Notes: generated by a model not told the origin, from the letters alone. 64,000 nucleotides of DNA from Promethearchaeota archaeon (GCA_014730295.1 WJIN01000085.1:7768-71767), one strand, 5' to 3'. Numbered from the stretch's first letter, positions 52,535 through 62,213 are shown. A program made the numbers and translations.

Positions 52535-52861
52535 TGTATAAACCTCCTTACTATTGGTTCGCTGATATTATAATAGTTGAGTGAAATCAAAAATATACTT
52601 ATTATAAATTCAATGAATCTGATCATTTCACTAGCAATTTATAAAGTGATTCTTACAAATAGCTTATAATTCATAAACCATCTATAAAGATTTCCAAGAA
52701 TATAGAGAAAAACCCTGAGAATGTGAACTGTACCATATTTTGCATACTATTGGTTGTTTAGATGTGAAGAATCTCCCTAAAGAGAACCAAATAAGAAAAA
52801 GAAATATCTCGTTTTTAGTTCCCAGTGATACTAATAAAAATAAAGGATATACGAGCCGATT
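52535..52861. promoter_or_regulatory. 327-nt promoter region of the tusA-dsrE-iscS-iscU operon
   Basis: AT-rich intergenic sequence with no gene. On the minus strand a TATA-like TTTATAATAAG lies around 52600-52612, about 70 nt before the tusA start. The half next to the second tusA is T/A-rich and probably contains its terminator. No clear palindrome or riboswitch is seen. Confidence 0.5.
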
Positions 52862-53116
52862 TTACTTGTTTTTTCGAAAGTAGAATACTAACTCGCTATC
52901 TCCTTGGTTAAAGTCAACGATTTCAGTACCTGTCTCTTGTGCCCATTCTCGAAACTCATCCTCAGCGGCTGGATCGTCTGTCATCACTTTGAAACATTGT
53001 CCGATTTCCAAATCCGCTGATTCATCTTTAACCTTAAGTAAAGGTTCGGGACAAAATAATCCGCGGGTGTCGACCTCAACATCGAATCGCTCTTTTTCAG
53101 ATGGGATAATATTCAT
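52862..53116 (-). CDS. TusA-family sulfur carrier, copy 2
   Basis: Start set at the ATG at 53116, preceded by GGAGGG; this yields 84 residues, exactly the length of copy 1, while the longer frame to 53191 would add a hydrophobic lead. The motif is again GLFCPEPLLKV (C22), with TDDPAAEDEFREW and a hydrophobic end (SELVFYFRKNK). The two copies differ enough to be old duplicates. It is upstream of the tusA-dsrE-iscS-iscU operon and transcribed in the same direction, separated by a 327-nt promoter region, and may feed another acceptor such as thiolation or molybdopterin enzymes. Confidence 0.9.
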   Translation of the reverse strand: MNIIPSEKERFDVEVDTRGLFCPEPLLKVKDESADLEIGQCFKVMTDDPAAEDEFREWAQETGTEIVDFNQGDSELVFYFRKNK

Positions 53117-53323
53117 GATTCTTCCCTCCATTCCAAATTTATTTTGAATTCTATTACTAGTATCTAATTTGGAAATGAAAAATATATGCATTATAAAATA
53201 AGTAATTAATATGCGAAACCCACACGCGAATTAAGTAATATGGACTTCTCGATTATAAATTATAACCTCAGACTAATGATACTGAATGAAAATGAAAAAA
53301 GGAAAAATAAAGTATAGGAAAGT

Positions 53324-53956
53324 TTAGTTTTCAGCTAACGCTTTAATATGTTTAACCCCTTCGACCGCATCCTCTGCGAAATCATCCGCTCCAAGTTCTT
53401 TAGCAAGATCCTCATTAAGCGGAGCTCCCCCAACGATTAATTTCACCTGGTCTCGCAATCCCGCATCTTTTAGTGCCTGGTCTACTACTTTGATTTGTTC
53501 TACGGTCATCGTAAGAAGTGAGCTCAATGCAACAATACTAGCACCCGTTTCTTTAACTTTCTCAACAATCTTGTTCTCATCCACATCCATCCCTAAATCG
53601 TGAATCTCAAACCCAGAACTTAAAAGCAAAGAACCTAAGATGTTTTTTCCGATGTCGTGGTTATCACCCTTCACGGTTGCGATGATAATATTCGTCTTCT
53701 CTTGGGATTGGTCCGCCTTTGCCAATGCGGGTTGGAGCACCTCAAATGCCTCTTTCATCGTCTCTCCTGCGAGAACTAACTCGGTTAGGTAATATTCTTT
53801 TTCTTCATAGCGTCTTCCCACCTCGTCCATGCCTTTGGTTAATGCGTTAAGCACCTCAAAGGGATCTTTATCCTCACCTAATGCTTCTCTGACTGCGTCC
53901 TTGATATCGTCGACTTCAAGCTCTATTATTAATTCAGTTAATTTTTCAAATTCCAT
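53324..53956 (-). CDS. Corrinoid protein of methyltransferase systems (MtbC/MttC-like)
   Basis: 210 residues from the ATG at 53956. Residues 1-~85 are the helical cap domain (B12-binding 2); the rest is the Rossmann-like corrinoid domain with the lower-ligand motif DNHDIGKN (H100), DLGMDVDENKIVEKV, SSLLTMTVEQ and VGGAPLNEDLAKELGAD. It carries the methyl group as methylcobalamin between an MttB-type methyltransferase and an MtbA-type acceptor enzyme; candidates for both are at the start of the window, ~52 kb away. The reductive activator RamA is not in the window. Confidence 0.92.
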   Translation of the reverse strand: MEFEKLTELIIELEVDDIKDAVREALGEDKDPFEVLNALTKGMDEVGRRYEEKEYYLTELVLAGETMKEAFEVLQPALAKADQSQEKTNIIIATVKGDNHDIGKNILGSLLLSSGFEIHDLGMDVDENKIVEKVKETGASIVALSSLLTMTVEQIKVVDQALKDAGLRDQVKLIVGGAPLNEDLAKELGADDFAEDAVEGVKHIKALAEN

Positions 53957-54540
53957 ATATAACACAACTCTTCTTTATTATAAATTATTTTCAACTAAAT
54001 TAGTATTAAACTTTATTATATCTAAATTTTCGCAAAATCTTCTCTGATAAGTAGGTGCTTATTGAAGTTATAGGTTGCGATCATAATGTTCTCAGATATT
54101 TACATCTATCAAATTCTTTTTCTCCCTTATTGGGCTAATTCAAATGATTTATCAATACACAGGGGGGAAATAACCAAATCGTCTATATGCGAATTGAAAA
54201 AGAAAGAGAAAGAGAATTCGCAAAACCGCAAAAACTTTAAACAAGTTTTGGGATAAAAATTTAGTAATACCATTTAATTAGGCATTTAATTAGGAAATTC
54301 CCTCATCTCTAAGATATTTACGAGGTATGTTTAGGGGATATTTATTTTATTACGATTTCGCGTTGAATTCTCTCTGAATTATAAATAAGTAGATGATCCT
54401 TAAAAACCTTATCATCATTTTTATAAAAAAAAGGATAAAATGTTTTTGAACGAAATGAGTCCAATAAAAATCTATATATTTTCGAAGAGATTACATAATT
54501 AGAAAAAGTAGATTACATTTAACATCATTAAGAGGAGACT
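53957..54540. other. 584-nt intergenic region between divergent operons
   Basis: No gene. It contains a perfect tandem repeat of CATTTAATTAGG (54271-54294, two 12-bp copies) and 7-bp inverted arms GCGAATT/AATTCGC (54189-54195 and 54215-54221) around a purine-rich tract. A TATA-like CTATATATTT near 54471-54480 and an AAGAGGAG ribosome site lead into the ABC operon. The left end is the promoter of the corrinoid gene. Confidence 0.5.
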
Positions 54541-55305
54541 ATGTCAGATTCCATTGATAAAGAAAAGACCAATCGAAAGACCGAGAAGGAGCGTTCAACC
54601 GCACGAATTGATACAAAAATTCTTATTAAACTCCAGAATGTCGTGAAAGATTTTGAAATTGGGGAATTTATCGTCCGCGCGGTCGATAATATAAACCTTG
54701 AAATTCAAGAAGGCGAGTTTCTCGTAATTAGGGGGCCATCGGGAGCGGGAAAAACTACCTTGCTCAATTTAATCGGAGGGTTGGACACGCCCACCCAAGG
54801 AGATATCTACTCGTTTGGAGTACGCATCTCAGATATGGACCAAGAATCTTTGACCATATTTCGTTTGATGAATTCCGGATTTGTATTTCAGAACTATAAT
54901 TTGATAAGCACACTTACTGCCGAGGAAAATGTGATGTTTCCGATTAGTTTGGTGGGCGAGAGATTATCTGAACAGAGGAATATCTCGGTCAGCTTACTCA
55001 AGCAAGTGGGGCTTGCAGAGCGACGGGAGCATCTACCTTTTCAACTTTCGGCAGGAGAACAACAGCGGGTTGCGATTGCGAGAGCTCTTGCTAATAATCC
55101 ACCAATTATTTTAGCTGACGAGCCTACTGCAAATTTAGACAAAACCACGAGCGAGTTCATTCGAAACCTTTTTCAAAAGATAAAAAGGATGGAGAAGACC
55201 ATCATTATCGCCACGCATGATGAATATCTACTGGAGTTGGCTGATAGAATCATCGATTTCCATGACGGCAAAATTACTAACGAGACGCACCAATCTGAAA
55301 ATTAG
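54541..55305 (+). CDS. ABC transporter ATP-binding protein (LolD/MacB type)
   Basis: 254 residues. Walker A GPSGAGKTTLL, signature QLSAGEQQRVAIARAL, Walker B IILADEPTANLD and the switch His in IIATHDEYL are all intact. A polar ~27-residue lead precedes the domain. The family energises FtsX-fold permeases that move lipoproteins, peptides or other amphiphiles or work on the cell envelope. The permease gene follows after 52 nt. A GAGGAG ribosome site precedes the ATG. Confidence 0.93.
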   Translation: MSDSIDKEKTNRKTEKERSTARIDTKILIKLQNVVKDFEIGEFIVRAVDNINLEIQEGEFLVIRGPSGAGKTTLLNLIGGLDTPTQGDIYSFGVRISDMDQESLTIFRLMNSGFVFQNYNLISTLTAEENVMFPISLVGERLSEQRNISVSLLKQVGLAERREHLPFQLSAGEQQRVAIARALANNPPIILADEPTANLDKTTSEFIRNLFQKIKRMEKTIIIATHDEYLLELADRIIDFHDGKITNETHQSEN

Positions 55306-55357
55306 ATTTTAATTACAAATTACATAGAGCATAAACCAAAAACACATCGAAAAGAAA

Positions 55358-57277
55358 ATGTCGTTTGATTTTGCGTTAAAGGACTTTTACAGAAAAAGGA
55401 AACAAAATTTTCCCTATGTAATTACAATTTCTCTTACGGTTGCTGTCACGATTTTCCTTATCTATTTCACTAATGCCCTCAACCTCAACTATTTTATAAC
55501 GCAAGAGAGTAATTATGCTAATCCGTATTTCTTCTCGGGGAGCATTAATATTGTGTTTACTCAATTTAATGCGATTCTAATAGTGTTAATATTCGTCTTA
55601 TCAGTTGTAATGGTCACAATCATTTGCTCATCTTTTATCGTCAGTAAAAAACGAGATATCACAATCATGAGGGCATTAGGCACCCTTCCAGAAAAATTAT
55701 ATAGTTTCTATTTGCTTGAAGCGTTTATAATTTTTCTCTTAGGATTTTTCTTAGGGTGGCTTATTGGAATTATCGGATATGGAATTTTTAGTATAATATA
55801 TTCCATGATTTTTATTCAAATACCATTCCAATTTGAGGTCATATTTTCACTTGTGTTATTTATTCTCTGTACTTTCGCATCATTAGGTTTACCTGGACTT
55901 CAATTAAGAAAATACGGCCGGACAAATGTGATCAAAAGCTTTTCGAAAGAGGTCCCCTCGGATTTTAATGCCTCAGATCAGTTAAAATTGGTACCAAAAT
56001 GGCTTTCTACGCTTGGATTGAATGTAAAATATGCGATTATGAATCTTGTACGGAAGAAAAATAAATTCAAGCGGTTCTTTGCCGTGTTTTTCACGATTTC
56101 TCTAATATTATTTACAATTGGTTTGGGAGCATTGGTCCTTCACACCTCGTCCACCACATGGATTGAGAAATCGCAAGGGAACGAGATAATAATCATAGGA
56201 CACGAAGATGTAGTAGGTAATTACTCATCTATGTATAAGATGTTTGCCGATCCATCGGTCTTTGTAAATGAACAAAGTATAAATTTTACCCGCCCTGAGT
56301 ATTTGTTTAATTTTACCCAAATCTCACTAATTAGTTCAATTGGAGGGATACAGAGTATAGATCAAAGGCTTATTCACTTTTCGAAGGTGAAGGAACTCAT
56401 CACCTATAAACCCATAGATATAGGGCAATATGTCCAAATCGGTGATGATACCGTCGGGACATTTCCAATAATTGGATTAAATTCGAGCGACCTTATCCAA
56501 AACTTTGAAATCGAGGGGAAATTATTCAACAGCAATGATCCGGTAGAAAAAAATGTTACTATTGGTGATGGACTTGCATATAACTTTTTCGAGCTCGCCT
56601 TTGATCAAGAACTCCAATTTATTGATTCTGGAGAGCGGTTTTCCGTCTCGGGTATCGTTATCGATAGTTTCTATTCAGGGTATGCGGTCTATGTAGATAT
56701 TAAAAGATATCGATCCATTCTCAATTTTGCCAATGATGAGATAAATTTGATTCAACTTCAGATAGCCCCAAATAGCTATGACCAAGTTAAGAATCAATTA
56801 GAATCGAACATTAGCACGTATTTGGGACCAGATTTTACTCATCTTCTATTAGAGGCGGATTTTGAAAAGAATCTTTCATTTTTAGATTACTTATCCTCTT
56901 ATTTAGTATTCTTGATTATTTTAACATCAATTGTATCCCTATTTTCTATCTATCATTTCCAGAAGGGTGATCTCTCTGAGAAATTAAAGGATTTCTTGAT
57001 TATGCGCTCGATTGGTTCGAAGCTAACAAATATCGGTAAAATCCTGTTCTTTGAAGGGTTATTTATTTTGGTTCCATCAGTCCTCGCTAGTTTAGCAGGA
57101 GGGATGATAATTAATACGGTTTTTCTCTTTGAAAGAGTAGCTCTCCCTCCCATAACTATTCCCTTCTTACTAGCAGGAATCATAATCGGAGGTTTATTGG
57201 TTTTAAATGTAGTAGTGTTAATTCCAATTTTAAAAAGAATAAATGGCTCATCTCTTCGTGAATTGAAGATATTTTAA
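55358..57277 (+). CDS. ABC transporter permease with two FtsX domains
   Basis: 639 residues. Membrane spans: one near 20-40, three in the first FtsX domain (~75-97, 118-145, 152-175), one near 240-262, and three in the second FtsX domain (~508-530, 556-585, 600-628). The exterior domain of ~240 residues (~265-505) is rich in beta strands and Asn-x-Ser/Thr sites. The plan is like that of LolC/E-type or archaeal macrolide/lipid export permeases. Works with the ATPase at 54541. The nucleoside hydrolase gene that follows has no obvious link. Confidence 0.88.
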   Translation: MSFDFALKDFYRKRKQNFPYVITISLTVAVTIFLIYFTNALNLNYFITQESNYANPYFFSGSINIVFTQFNAILIVLIFVLSVVMVTIICSSFIVSKKRDITIMRALGTLPEKLYSFYLLEAFIIFLLGFFLGWLIGIIGYGIFSIIYSMIFIQIPFQFEVIFSLVLFILCTFASLGLPGLQLRKYGRTNVIKSFSKEVPSDFNASDQLKLVPKWLSTLGLNVKYAIMNLVRKKNKFKRFFAVFFTISLILFTIGLGALVLHTSSTTWIEKSQGNEIIIIGHEDVVGNYSSMYKMFADPSVFVNEQSINFTRPEYLFNFTQISLISSIGGIQSIDQRLIHFSKVKELITYKPIDIGQYVQIGDDTVGTFPIIGLNSSDLIQNFEIEGKLFNSNDPVEKNVTIGDGLAYNFFELAFDQELQFIDSGERFSVSGIVIDSFYSGYAVYVDIKRYRSILNFANDEINLIQLQIAPNSYDQVKNQLESNISTYLGPDFTHLLLEADFEKNLSFLDYLSSYLVFLIILTSIVSLFSIYHFQKGDLSEKLKDFLIMRSIGSKLTNIGKILFFEGLFILVPSVLASLAGGMIINTVFLFERVALPPITIPFLLAGIIIGGLLVLNVVVLIPILKRINGSSLRELKIF

Positions 57278-57324
57278 AAACATTCTCACATTACTGAATC
57301 TTAAACCCAATTATAGAAATAACT

Positions 57325-58248
57325 ATGATTGATAAGAAATATAGAATTTTAATCGACTGCGATCCAGGCTTAGGGAAGAAAGGAGCGGATGTAGATGATG
57401 GGTTGGCCTTATTTATAATATTAAATAATCCAGAACTCTTTCAAGTGAAGGGAATTACCACTGTTTTTGGAAATACCCCTCTAACCAAGGGTTTTAGATT
57501 ATTGGAAGAATATTTAGAGATAAAAGATGCCTTAAATATCCCCCATCACAAGGGAGCAAAAAATGCAGCAGATTTGGGAGTTTCCACTGAAGCTAGTGAA
57601 TTTTTGGTGAATGTAGTGAAAGAAAATCCCGGAGAAATAACCTTAATAAGTTTAGGACCGCTCACCAACATTGCGACGGCTTTACAGACTTATCCCGAAT
57701 TTCTTGATAATTTAAAAGAATATGCCTTTATGGGTGGTGTGATAAATCCGGTAGGTGCCTTTAGTAAGAAATTTACGTTTGGTGATGAGTTATTCATAAA
57801 AAATGAATTTAATTTTAACCAAGACCCTCAGGCTACCAAAACGGTAATTGAAGCAATAACCCAGACCCCTAGGTCCGGATTTGGATTGGACATTTGCTGT
57901 CAAGCTGTTTTTAAAAAAGATCATTTAGAGCAAATTAAGAACACAAATACTATACTGACAGATTATATTTTGGAAGATCTTGAATATTGGTTGAACTTAT
58001 GGGAGCATAACAAAAGCAAAGGATTTTTTCCCTTTGATACGTTTGTACCCCTCTATTTAATGGATAGAGACCTGTTTACCCTTGATCAATATTATCTGGA
58101 GGTGGATACAGAAGAGATTCCGGGGATGCTTATAAAGGTTGGAGAAAAAGGTAAGGTTCATAAACCTGTGAATTATTGTATGGGATTTGCGAATGTGAAT
58201 GGATCAGATGTATTTATGGATAGATTAATCGCAAATCTGATAAAATAG
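57325..58248 (+). CDS. Inosine-uridine-type nucleoside hydrolase
   Basis: 307 residues of the IUNH family. The calcium-binding Asp cluster is present but interrupted: the usual DxDPGxDDALAL reads IDCDPGLGKKGADVDDGLAL, with about seven extra residues between the first Asp pair and the DD. Later motifs are GNTPLTKG, SLGPLTNIATAL, FMGGVINPVGAF, EFNFNQDPQA and an Asp in DRDLF. It should split a purine or pyrimidine nucleoside into base and ribose. The long loop near the metal site may change specificity. Encoded 47 nt after the ABC permease. Confidence 0.88.
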   Translation: MIDKKYRILIDCDPGLGKKGADVDDGLALFIILNNPELFQVKGITTVFGNTPLTKGFRLLEEYLEIKDALNIPHHKGAKNAADLGVSTEASEFLVNVVKENPGEITLISLGPLTNIATALQTYPEFLDNLKEYAFMGGVINPVGAFSKKFTFGDELFIKNEFNFNQDPQATKTVIEAITQTPRSGFGLDICCQAVFKKDHLEQIKNTNTILTDYILEDLEYWLNLWEHNKSKGFFPFDTFVPLYLMDRDLFTLDQYYLEVDTEEIPGMLIKVGEKGKVHKPVNYCMGFANVNGSDVFMDRLIANLIK

Positions 58249-58505
58249 TATTCAGTTGTTCATCACAAGCCAAAAGTCGGGAAAACAATAGAATTTTCTT
58301 TTTATAATCCATATACAAAACCCTTCTGTTTAGAATTCTTAGCTCATATAATTAATAGGTATTAAGAATAATAGAATATAAGGACATACCTACTAATAAT
58401 CTAATCTTCTTATTGACAAATAATAATAGTTATGAATTTTATTATAAATATAAAACATTTTTAGCATTTTTAAAATTAAAATTTTAACTCAAGGGGTTCA
58501 AAAAT

Positions 58506-59855
58506 ATGTCAGATGAAGCTCTGCGGGCTCGAATTAATGATTTAGAAAACGAATTAAAACAAAAAAATACAGAAATCAATTCGTATCTCGATCGCATCGA
58601 AGATTTAGAGAGTAATGTTATGAAATTGGAAGGATTAATCCAAGAGGCCGAGGCAGAAGGTACATTTGATCCACAAAAGGTCCAAGACACAAAACTTTCC
58701 ATAGAACTAAAACAGAAAGAAAGAGAAATGAGGGAACTTAAAAATAAGATGGGATTTCTTAGAAAGGAAAAAATCGATTTACAAAAAAAATTAGAGGAAC
58801 AACAATACCAACCGAAAAAAGAGTCCACTGTGATTCGAATTAAAGAAAAAACTGAAACAGGGCCATTCGATGGATTAGTCAAAGAATTACAGACAAAAAT
58901 TAATAAACAGCAAGCATTAATTAAACAACTGAAAGAGGGCGGTGCTGTCGCTGAGAAACCAGAGAAGAAGGTTGAAAAAGAACTCCAACTTAAAGACAAG
59001 ACTATTGAGGAGCTAGAATCAAAAATCGTAAGATTGGAAGAGGAATTGGAATCTGCCACATCTCAAAGTGCTCCAGAAGGCGGACCCGATCAAATTTCAA
59101 TGAGTTTAACGGAAGAATTGCAGGATAAATTAAATAGAACGAAACGGAGAGTCCTTCACCTACAAGAAAGACTTTCAAAATACGAAGAAGTCGAAGATAC
59201 CTTGGGATTAATGGCGGCTGAAGAGCAGATGGATACTTCACAAGAAGAGCTGCAACAACTTCAACAAGAATTGAGGGATAAAACACAAAAAATTCTAGAG
59301 CTTAATGAAACCATCTCATGCCTGGAAGATAGTCAATCTAAGAAAAAATCAGCGGAGACACTGACTGGCCCCGAGATGATTTCTCAATTGACAGAAGAAC
59401 TTCAGAAGAAATTGAATAAGGCCAAAATACGGATTCAACAATTAGAAAATGAACTCGAGAGTAAATCAGGAGCCAAACCCGTTTCATCAACTCAATTGGA
59501 CCAAATGCGTGAAGCAATTTCTGAAAAAGAACAAATTATCGAGGATCTAAACACCACCATTGAATCTAAAGATAGGATAATAAAGAATAAGCAAGAAGAG
59601 CTTGAGACCATAAAAAATGAAGCAATGAAATGTAATTCCGAGATTGAGAAACTTAAATATACCATCGATTCGAAAGAAGACCGGATTGAGTCTCTGAAAA
59701 GCCAACTGGACACTGTTCAACAAGATTCCGAGCAGAAAACCTCTCGATCAGAGAATGCGATCTCCCTTCGTGTAAAGGAACTTAAAAATCTTGTAAAAGA
59801 ACTTAAAAAAGAGAACGCACAGCAATTAGTTGAAATTTCCGAATTAAGAAAATAA
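58506..59855 (+). CDS. Long coiled-coil protein with repeated ELQxKLNK modules
   Basis: 449 residues, almost entirely heptad-patterned helix (Leu/Glu/Lys/Gln rich) with breaks near 101-120, 144-155, 185-200 and 280-295. A ~25-residue module is repeated three times after a Gly-Pro turn: 124-145 (LVKELQTKINKQQALIKQLK), 201-225 (LTEELQDKLNRTKRRVLHLQ), 295-319 (LTEELQKKLNKAKIRIQQLE). The module may be a docking unit along a rod. There is no transmembrane segment. It precedes the RNase Z gene by only 17 nt, so both are co-transcribed. Such rods resemble eukaryotic-like scaffolds of Asgard cells in general form, but function is unknown. Confidence 0.7.
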   Translation: MSDEALRARINDLENELKQKNTEINSYLDRIEDLESNVMKLEGLIQEAEAEGTFDPQKVQDTKLSIELKQKEREMRELKNKMGFLRKEKIDLQKKLEEQQYQPKKESTVIRIKEKTETGPFDGLVKELQTKINKQQALIKQLKEGGAVAEKPEKKVEKELQLKDKTIEELESKIVRLEEELESATSQSAPEGGPDQISMSLTEELQDKLNRTKRRVLHLQERLSKYEEVEDTLGLMAAEEQMDTSQEELQQLQQELRDKTQKILELNETISCLEDSQSKKKSAETLTGPEMISQLTEELQKKLNKAKIRIQQLENELESKSGAKPVSSTQLDQMREAISEKEQIIEDLNTTIESKDRIIKNKQEELETIKNEAMKCNSEIEKLKYTIDSKEDRIESLKSQLDTVQQDSEQKTSRSENAISLRVKELKNLVKELKKENAQQLVEISELRK

Positions 59856-59872
59856 CGCCCCTCCTTGAAATT

Positions 59873-60853
59873 ATGGAACTTATTATACTGGGATCTTCCG
59901 CTGCAATTCCAATAAAAGGTCGAAACTTATCTGCGACGGCCTTAAAATATAAATCTGATACAATCTTGTTCGACTGCGGGGAGGATCTTCAACGACGATT
60001 TAATGAGGCAAATCTCAAATTCAATAAACCTCTAATAATATTCATCTCCCATTTTCACGGAGATCATCTCATCGGTCTCCCCGGATTGCTTTTCCGTTTT
60101 TCCCTCATCGATAGAACCGCTCCCGTGAAAATTTTTGGTCCAAGAAACTTGTATCTTTATCTGTTTATGCATCAAGCGATCCTTGGGCTAAAAGCAGCCT
60201 ATCCGCTCAATGTGTACGAGATCGATAATGAAAATGCGGTGATGTATGAGTATGAAGGTTTAAAAGCCAAATCACCTAAAAAAGAAATTACCATTAAAGA
60301 TAATATCATTTTTGAGAAAAAACGATATAAAATAGTCTACGCCGAGATGAACCATTCTGTCTCTTCCTTTGGCTATGCATTTATAGAAAAACAGCGCTAT
60401 GGTAAGTTCCATCCCGAAAAAGCTAGAGCATTAGGTATCCCCGAAAGTCGGTTATGGAAACTTTTGCAGGAAGGACAAACTATTGAGTATGAAGGGAAAA
60501 CAATTGACCCTATTAAAGAGGGAATCGTGGATCCCAAGAGACCGGGAAGAAAAGTAACCTATTCTGGAGATACAATGCCATGCGATGCGCTCATTGAGTT
60601 AGGAAAGGATTCTGATATCCTTGTCCATGAATCGACCTTTGCCAGCAAATTAAGGGATATTGCTCGCGAGAAAAAACATTCCACCTCCGTGGATGCGGCT
60701 CAAGACGCTAAGAGGATGAAGGCCAAAAAACTAATATTAACCCATATCTCCACCCGCTATCAAGAAGAAACGGATCAATTATTAAAAGATGCTCAAGAAA
60801 TTTTTCCAAACACGCTCTTAGCAGAAGATCTAATGCGTGTTAAAATAAAATAA
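59873..60853 (+). CDS. rnz: Ribonuclease Z (tRNA 3' processing)
   Basis: 326 residues, the short (RNase Z-S) form. Metallo-beta-lactamase motifs: SHFHGDHLIGLPGLL (H60, H62, D64, H65), MNHSVSSFGY (His), TYSGDTMP (bridging Asp) and LTHISTRY (final His). The exosite insert (FHPEKARALGIPESRLWKLL) is in place. The enzyme cuts pre-tRNA at the 3' end. It is the second gene of an operon after the coiled-coil gene; a membrane longin protein follows 91 nt later. Confidence 0.95.
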   Translation: MELIILGSSAAIPIKGRNLSATALKYKSDTILFDCGEDLQRRFNEANLKFNKPLIIFISHFHGDHLIGLPGLLFRFSLIDRTAPVKIFGPRNLYLYLFMHQAILGLKAAYPLNVYEIDNENAVMYEYEGLKAKSPKKEITIKDNIIFEKKRYKIVYAEMNHSVSSFGYAFIEKQRYGKFHPEKARALGIPESRLWKLLQEGQTIEYEGKTIDPIKEGIVDPKRPGRKVTYSGDTMPCDALIELGKDSDILVHESTFASKLRDIAREKKHSTSVDAAQDAKRMKAKKLILTHISTRYQEETDQLLKDAQEIFPNTLLAEDLMRVKIK

Positions 60854-60944
60854 CACGTAACTCTATCCTTCTCAAACGATTTATTTTCCCTAGAAGATGT
60901 ACAAATCTTTAAATAGCATTAGTTAACTTCACAATTAGAGAAAA

Positions 60945-62045
60945 ATGATATCTTTTATTTTGCAAGGTCTAATCGAAATCTCTATACTACATTTATTTCA
61001 TTATTTTTCTGTATTCATTCTCAGTTTTCTCACGCTACAAATCGCGAAAAAGGCATCAGAAGGCACCTTATTTTCCACCACGACGGGTTTTACGGTATAC
61101 ATGATCTGTTTCTCCATATATATCTATTTTGTGGAATTGCCTCTTATCTATGATATAGCGATGGAAGAAACCCAGTTTTATTATTTCCATTTTATCTTTA
61201 TGGCAATTTATTTTGTCGGGATCATCGTATTTGTATTTTTCACAGAGCTCGATACTCATCTGCGAGGAACTGTGGCGAGTAAAAAACCCTTTCCTTATCT
61301 TTTGACTCTTATTACGCTCGCCGGTACTATTGTATATCTCATTCTTGGAATATTGGGTATCTATGATCTGTTTATCACACTTTCCGTTATATTAGTACCC
61401 TATATTATTGCCACCCAAGAAATCATGAAAAATTTTGAAAATTTGGAGATTGTGAAACGAGAGCAACTATCACGATGGTTTTATTTCGGACTGGCACTGT
61501 CCGGGATGTCAAATGGACTTATCGGGTTGTATTTCGCCATCGGATCCCCCGCATTATATATGAAATATGTAGCTATCATCATCGGTAGCTTTTTGATGGT
61601 CTATGCGTGGAAATCCCTTCCGAATTTGTCTGAATTGAATTGGATGCAAAAAATGGAGCAGTTGTATCTCATCCATAATGAAACCTCTACACTCTTATAT
61701 CAATACCAGTTTCGAACTGAAGCCGAGGGTGCGGAGGGAGAGGTCGACGGCGACTTGGCAGGCTCGGCGATTGGAGGGATTGATATGCTGCTTTCCGAGA
61801 TTTTGGCAGATTCTGGGCATATTAAAACAATCGATCACGGAAATAAGAAGATTTATTTTGTCCATGGAACCTACACTACGAGTATCCTTATTTCAAATAA
61901 CCCTTCAAAAGAATTTCAATACAGACTCGAAATGTTCCATCTTACCTTCGAAAATAACTATTCTGAAGAATTAGACGATTTTTCAGGTGCTCTTGCTCCC
62001 TTTAAAAATCTTAATGATTTAGTCAGAGAATTTTTCCTACATTAA
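60945..62045 (+). CDS. Seven-span membrane protein with C-terminal longin-like domain
   Basis: 366 residues. Residues 1-~225 hold about seven spans in the style of the 7TM sensor module of archaeal histidine kinases. Residues ~236-366 look like a longin/roadblock-like domain: MEQLYLIHNETSTLLYQYQF (two strands), helix GSAIGGIDMLLSEIL, IKTIDHG, KKIYFVHG, TTSILISNN, helix YRLEMFHLTFENNYSEEL. The kinase expected after such a 7TM block is absent. A membrane-tethered longin domain could recruit a small GTPase to the membrane or sense membrane state. It lies downstream of RNase Z and the coiled-coil gene on the same strand. Confidence 0.65.
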   Translation: MISFILQGLIEISILHLFHYFSVFILSFLTLQIAKKASEGTLFSTTTGFTVYMICFSIYIYFVELPLIYDIAMEETQFYYFHFIFMAIYFVGIIVFVFFTELDTHLRGTVASKKPFPYLLTLITLAGTIVYLILGILGIYDLFITLSVILVPYIIATQEIMKNFENLEIVKREQLSRWFYFGLALSGMSNGLIGLYFAIGSPALYMKYVAIIIGSFLMVYAWKSLPNLSELNWMQKMEQLYLIHNETSTLLYQYQFRTEAEGAEGEVDGDLAGSAIGGIDMLLSEILADSGHIKTIDHGNKKIYFVHGTYTTSILISNNPSKEFQYRLEMFHLTFENNYSEELDDFSGALAPFKNLNDLVREFFLH

Positions 62046-62213
62046 CATATCTTATTTTATAACTCATTTTTTTGCCTACAGCAAACCTATTATCTTATCT
62101 GAGTCAATAAAAGAATTGGTTAAGATAGAACCCCTCTCGGAAGAATATAGTGTGGAGTGGATTATACAAACTTTTAAAAGTAAAAAAAAGAATAAAAAAA
62201 ACCTTAGCTCCTC

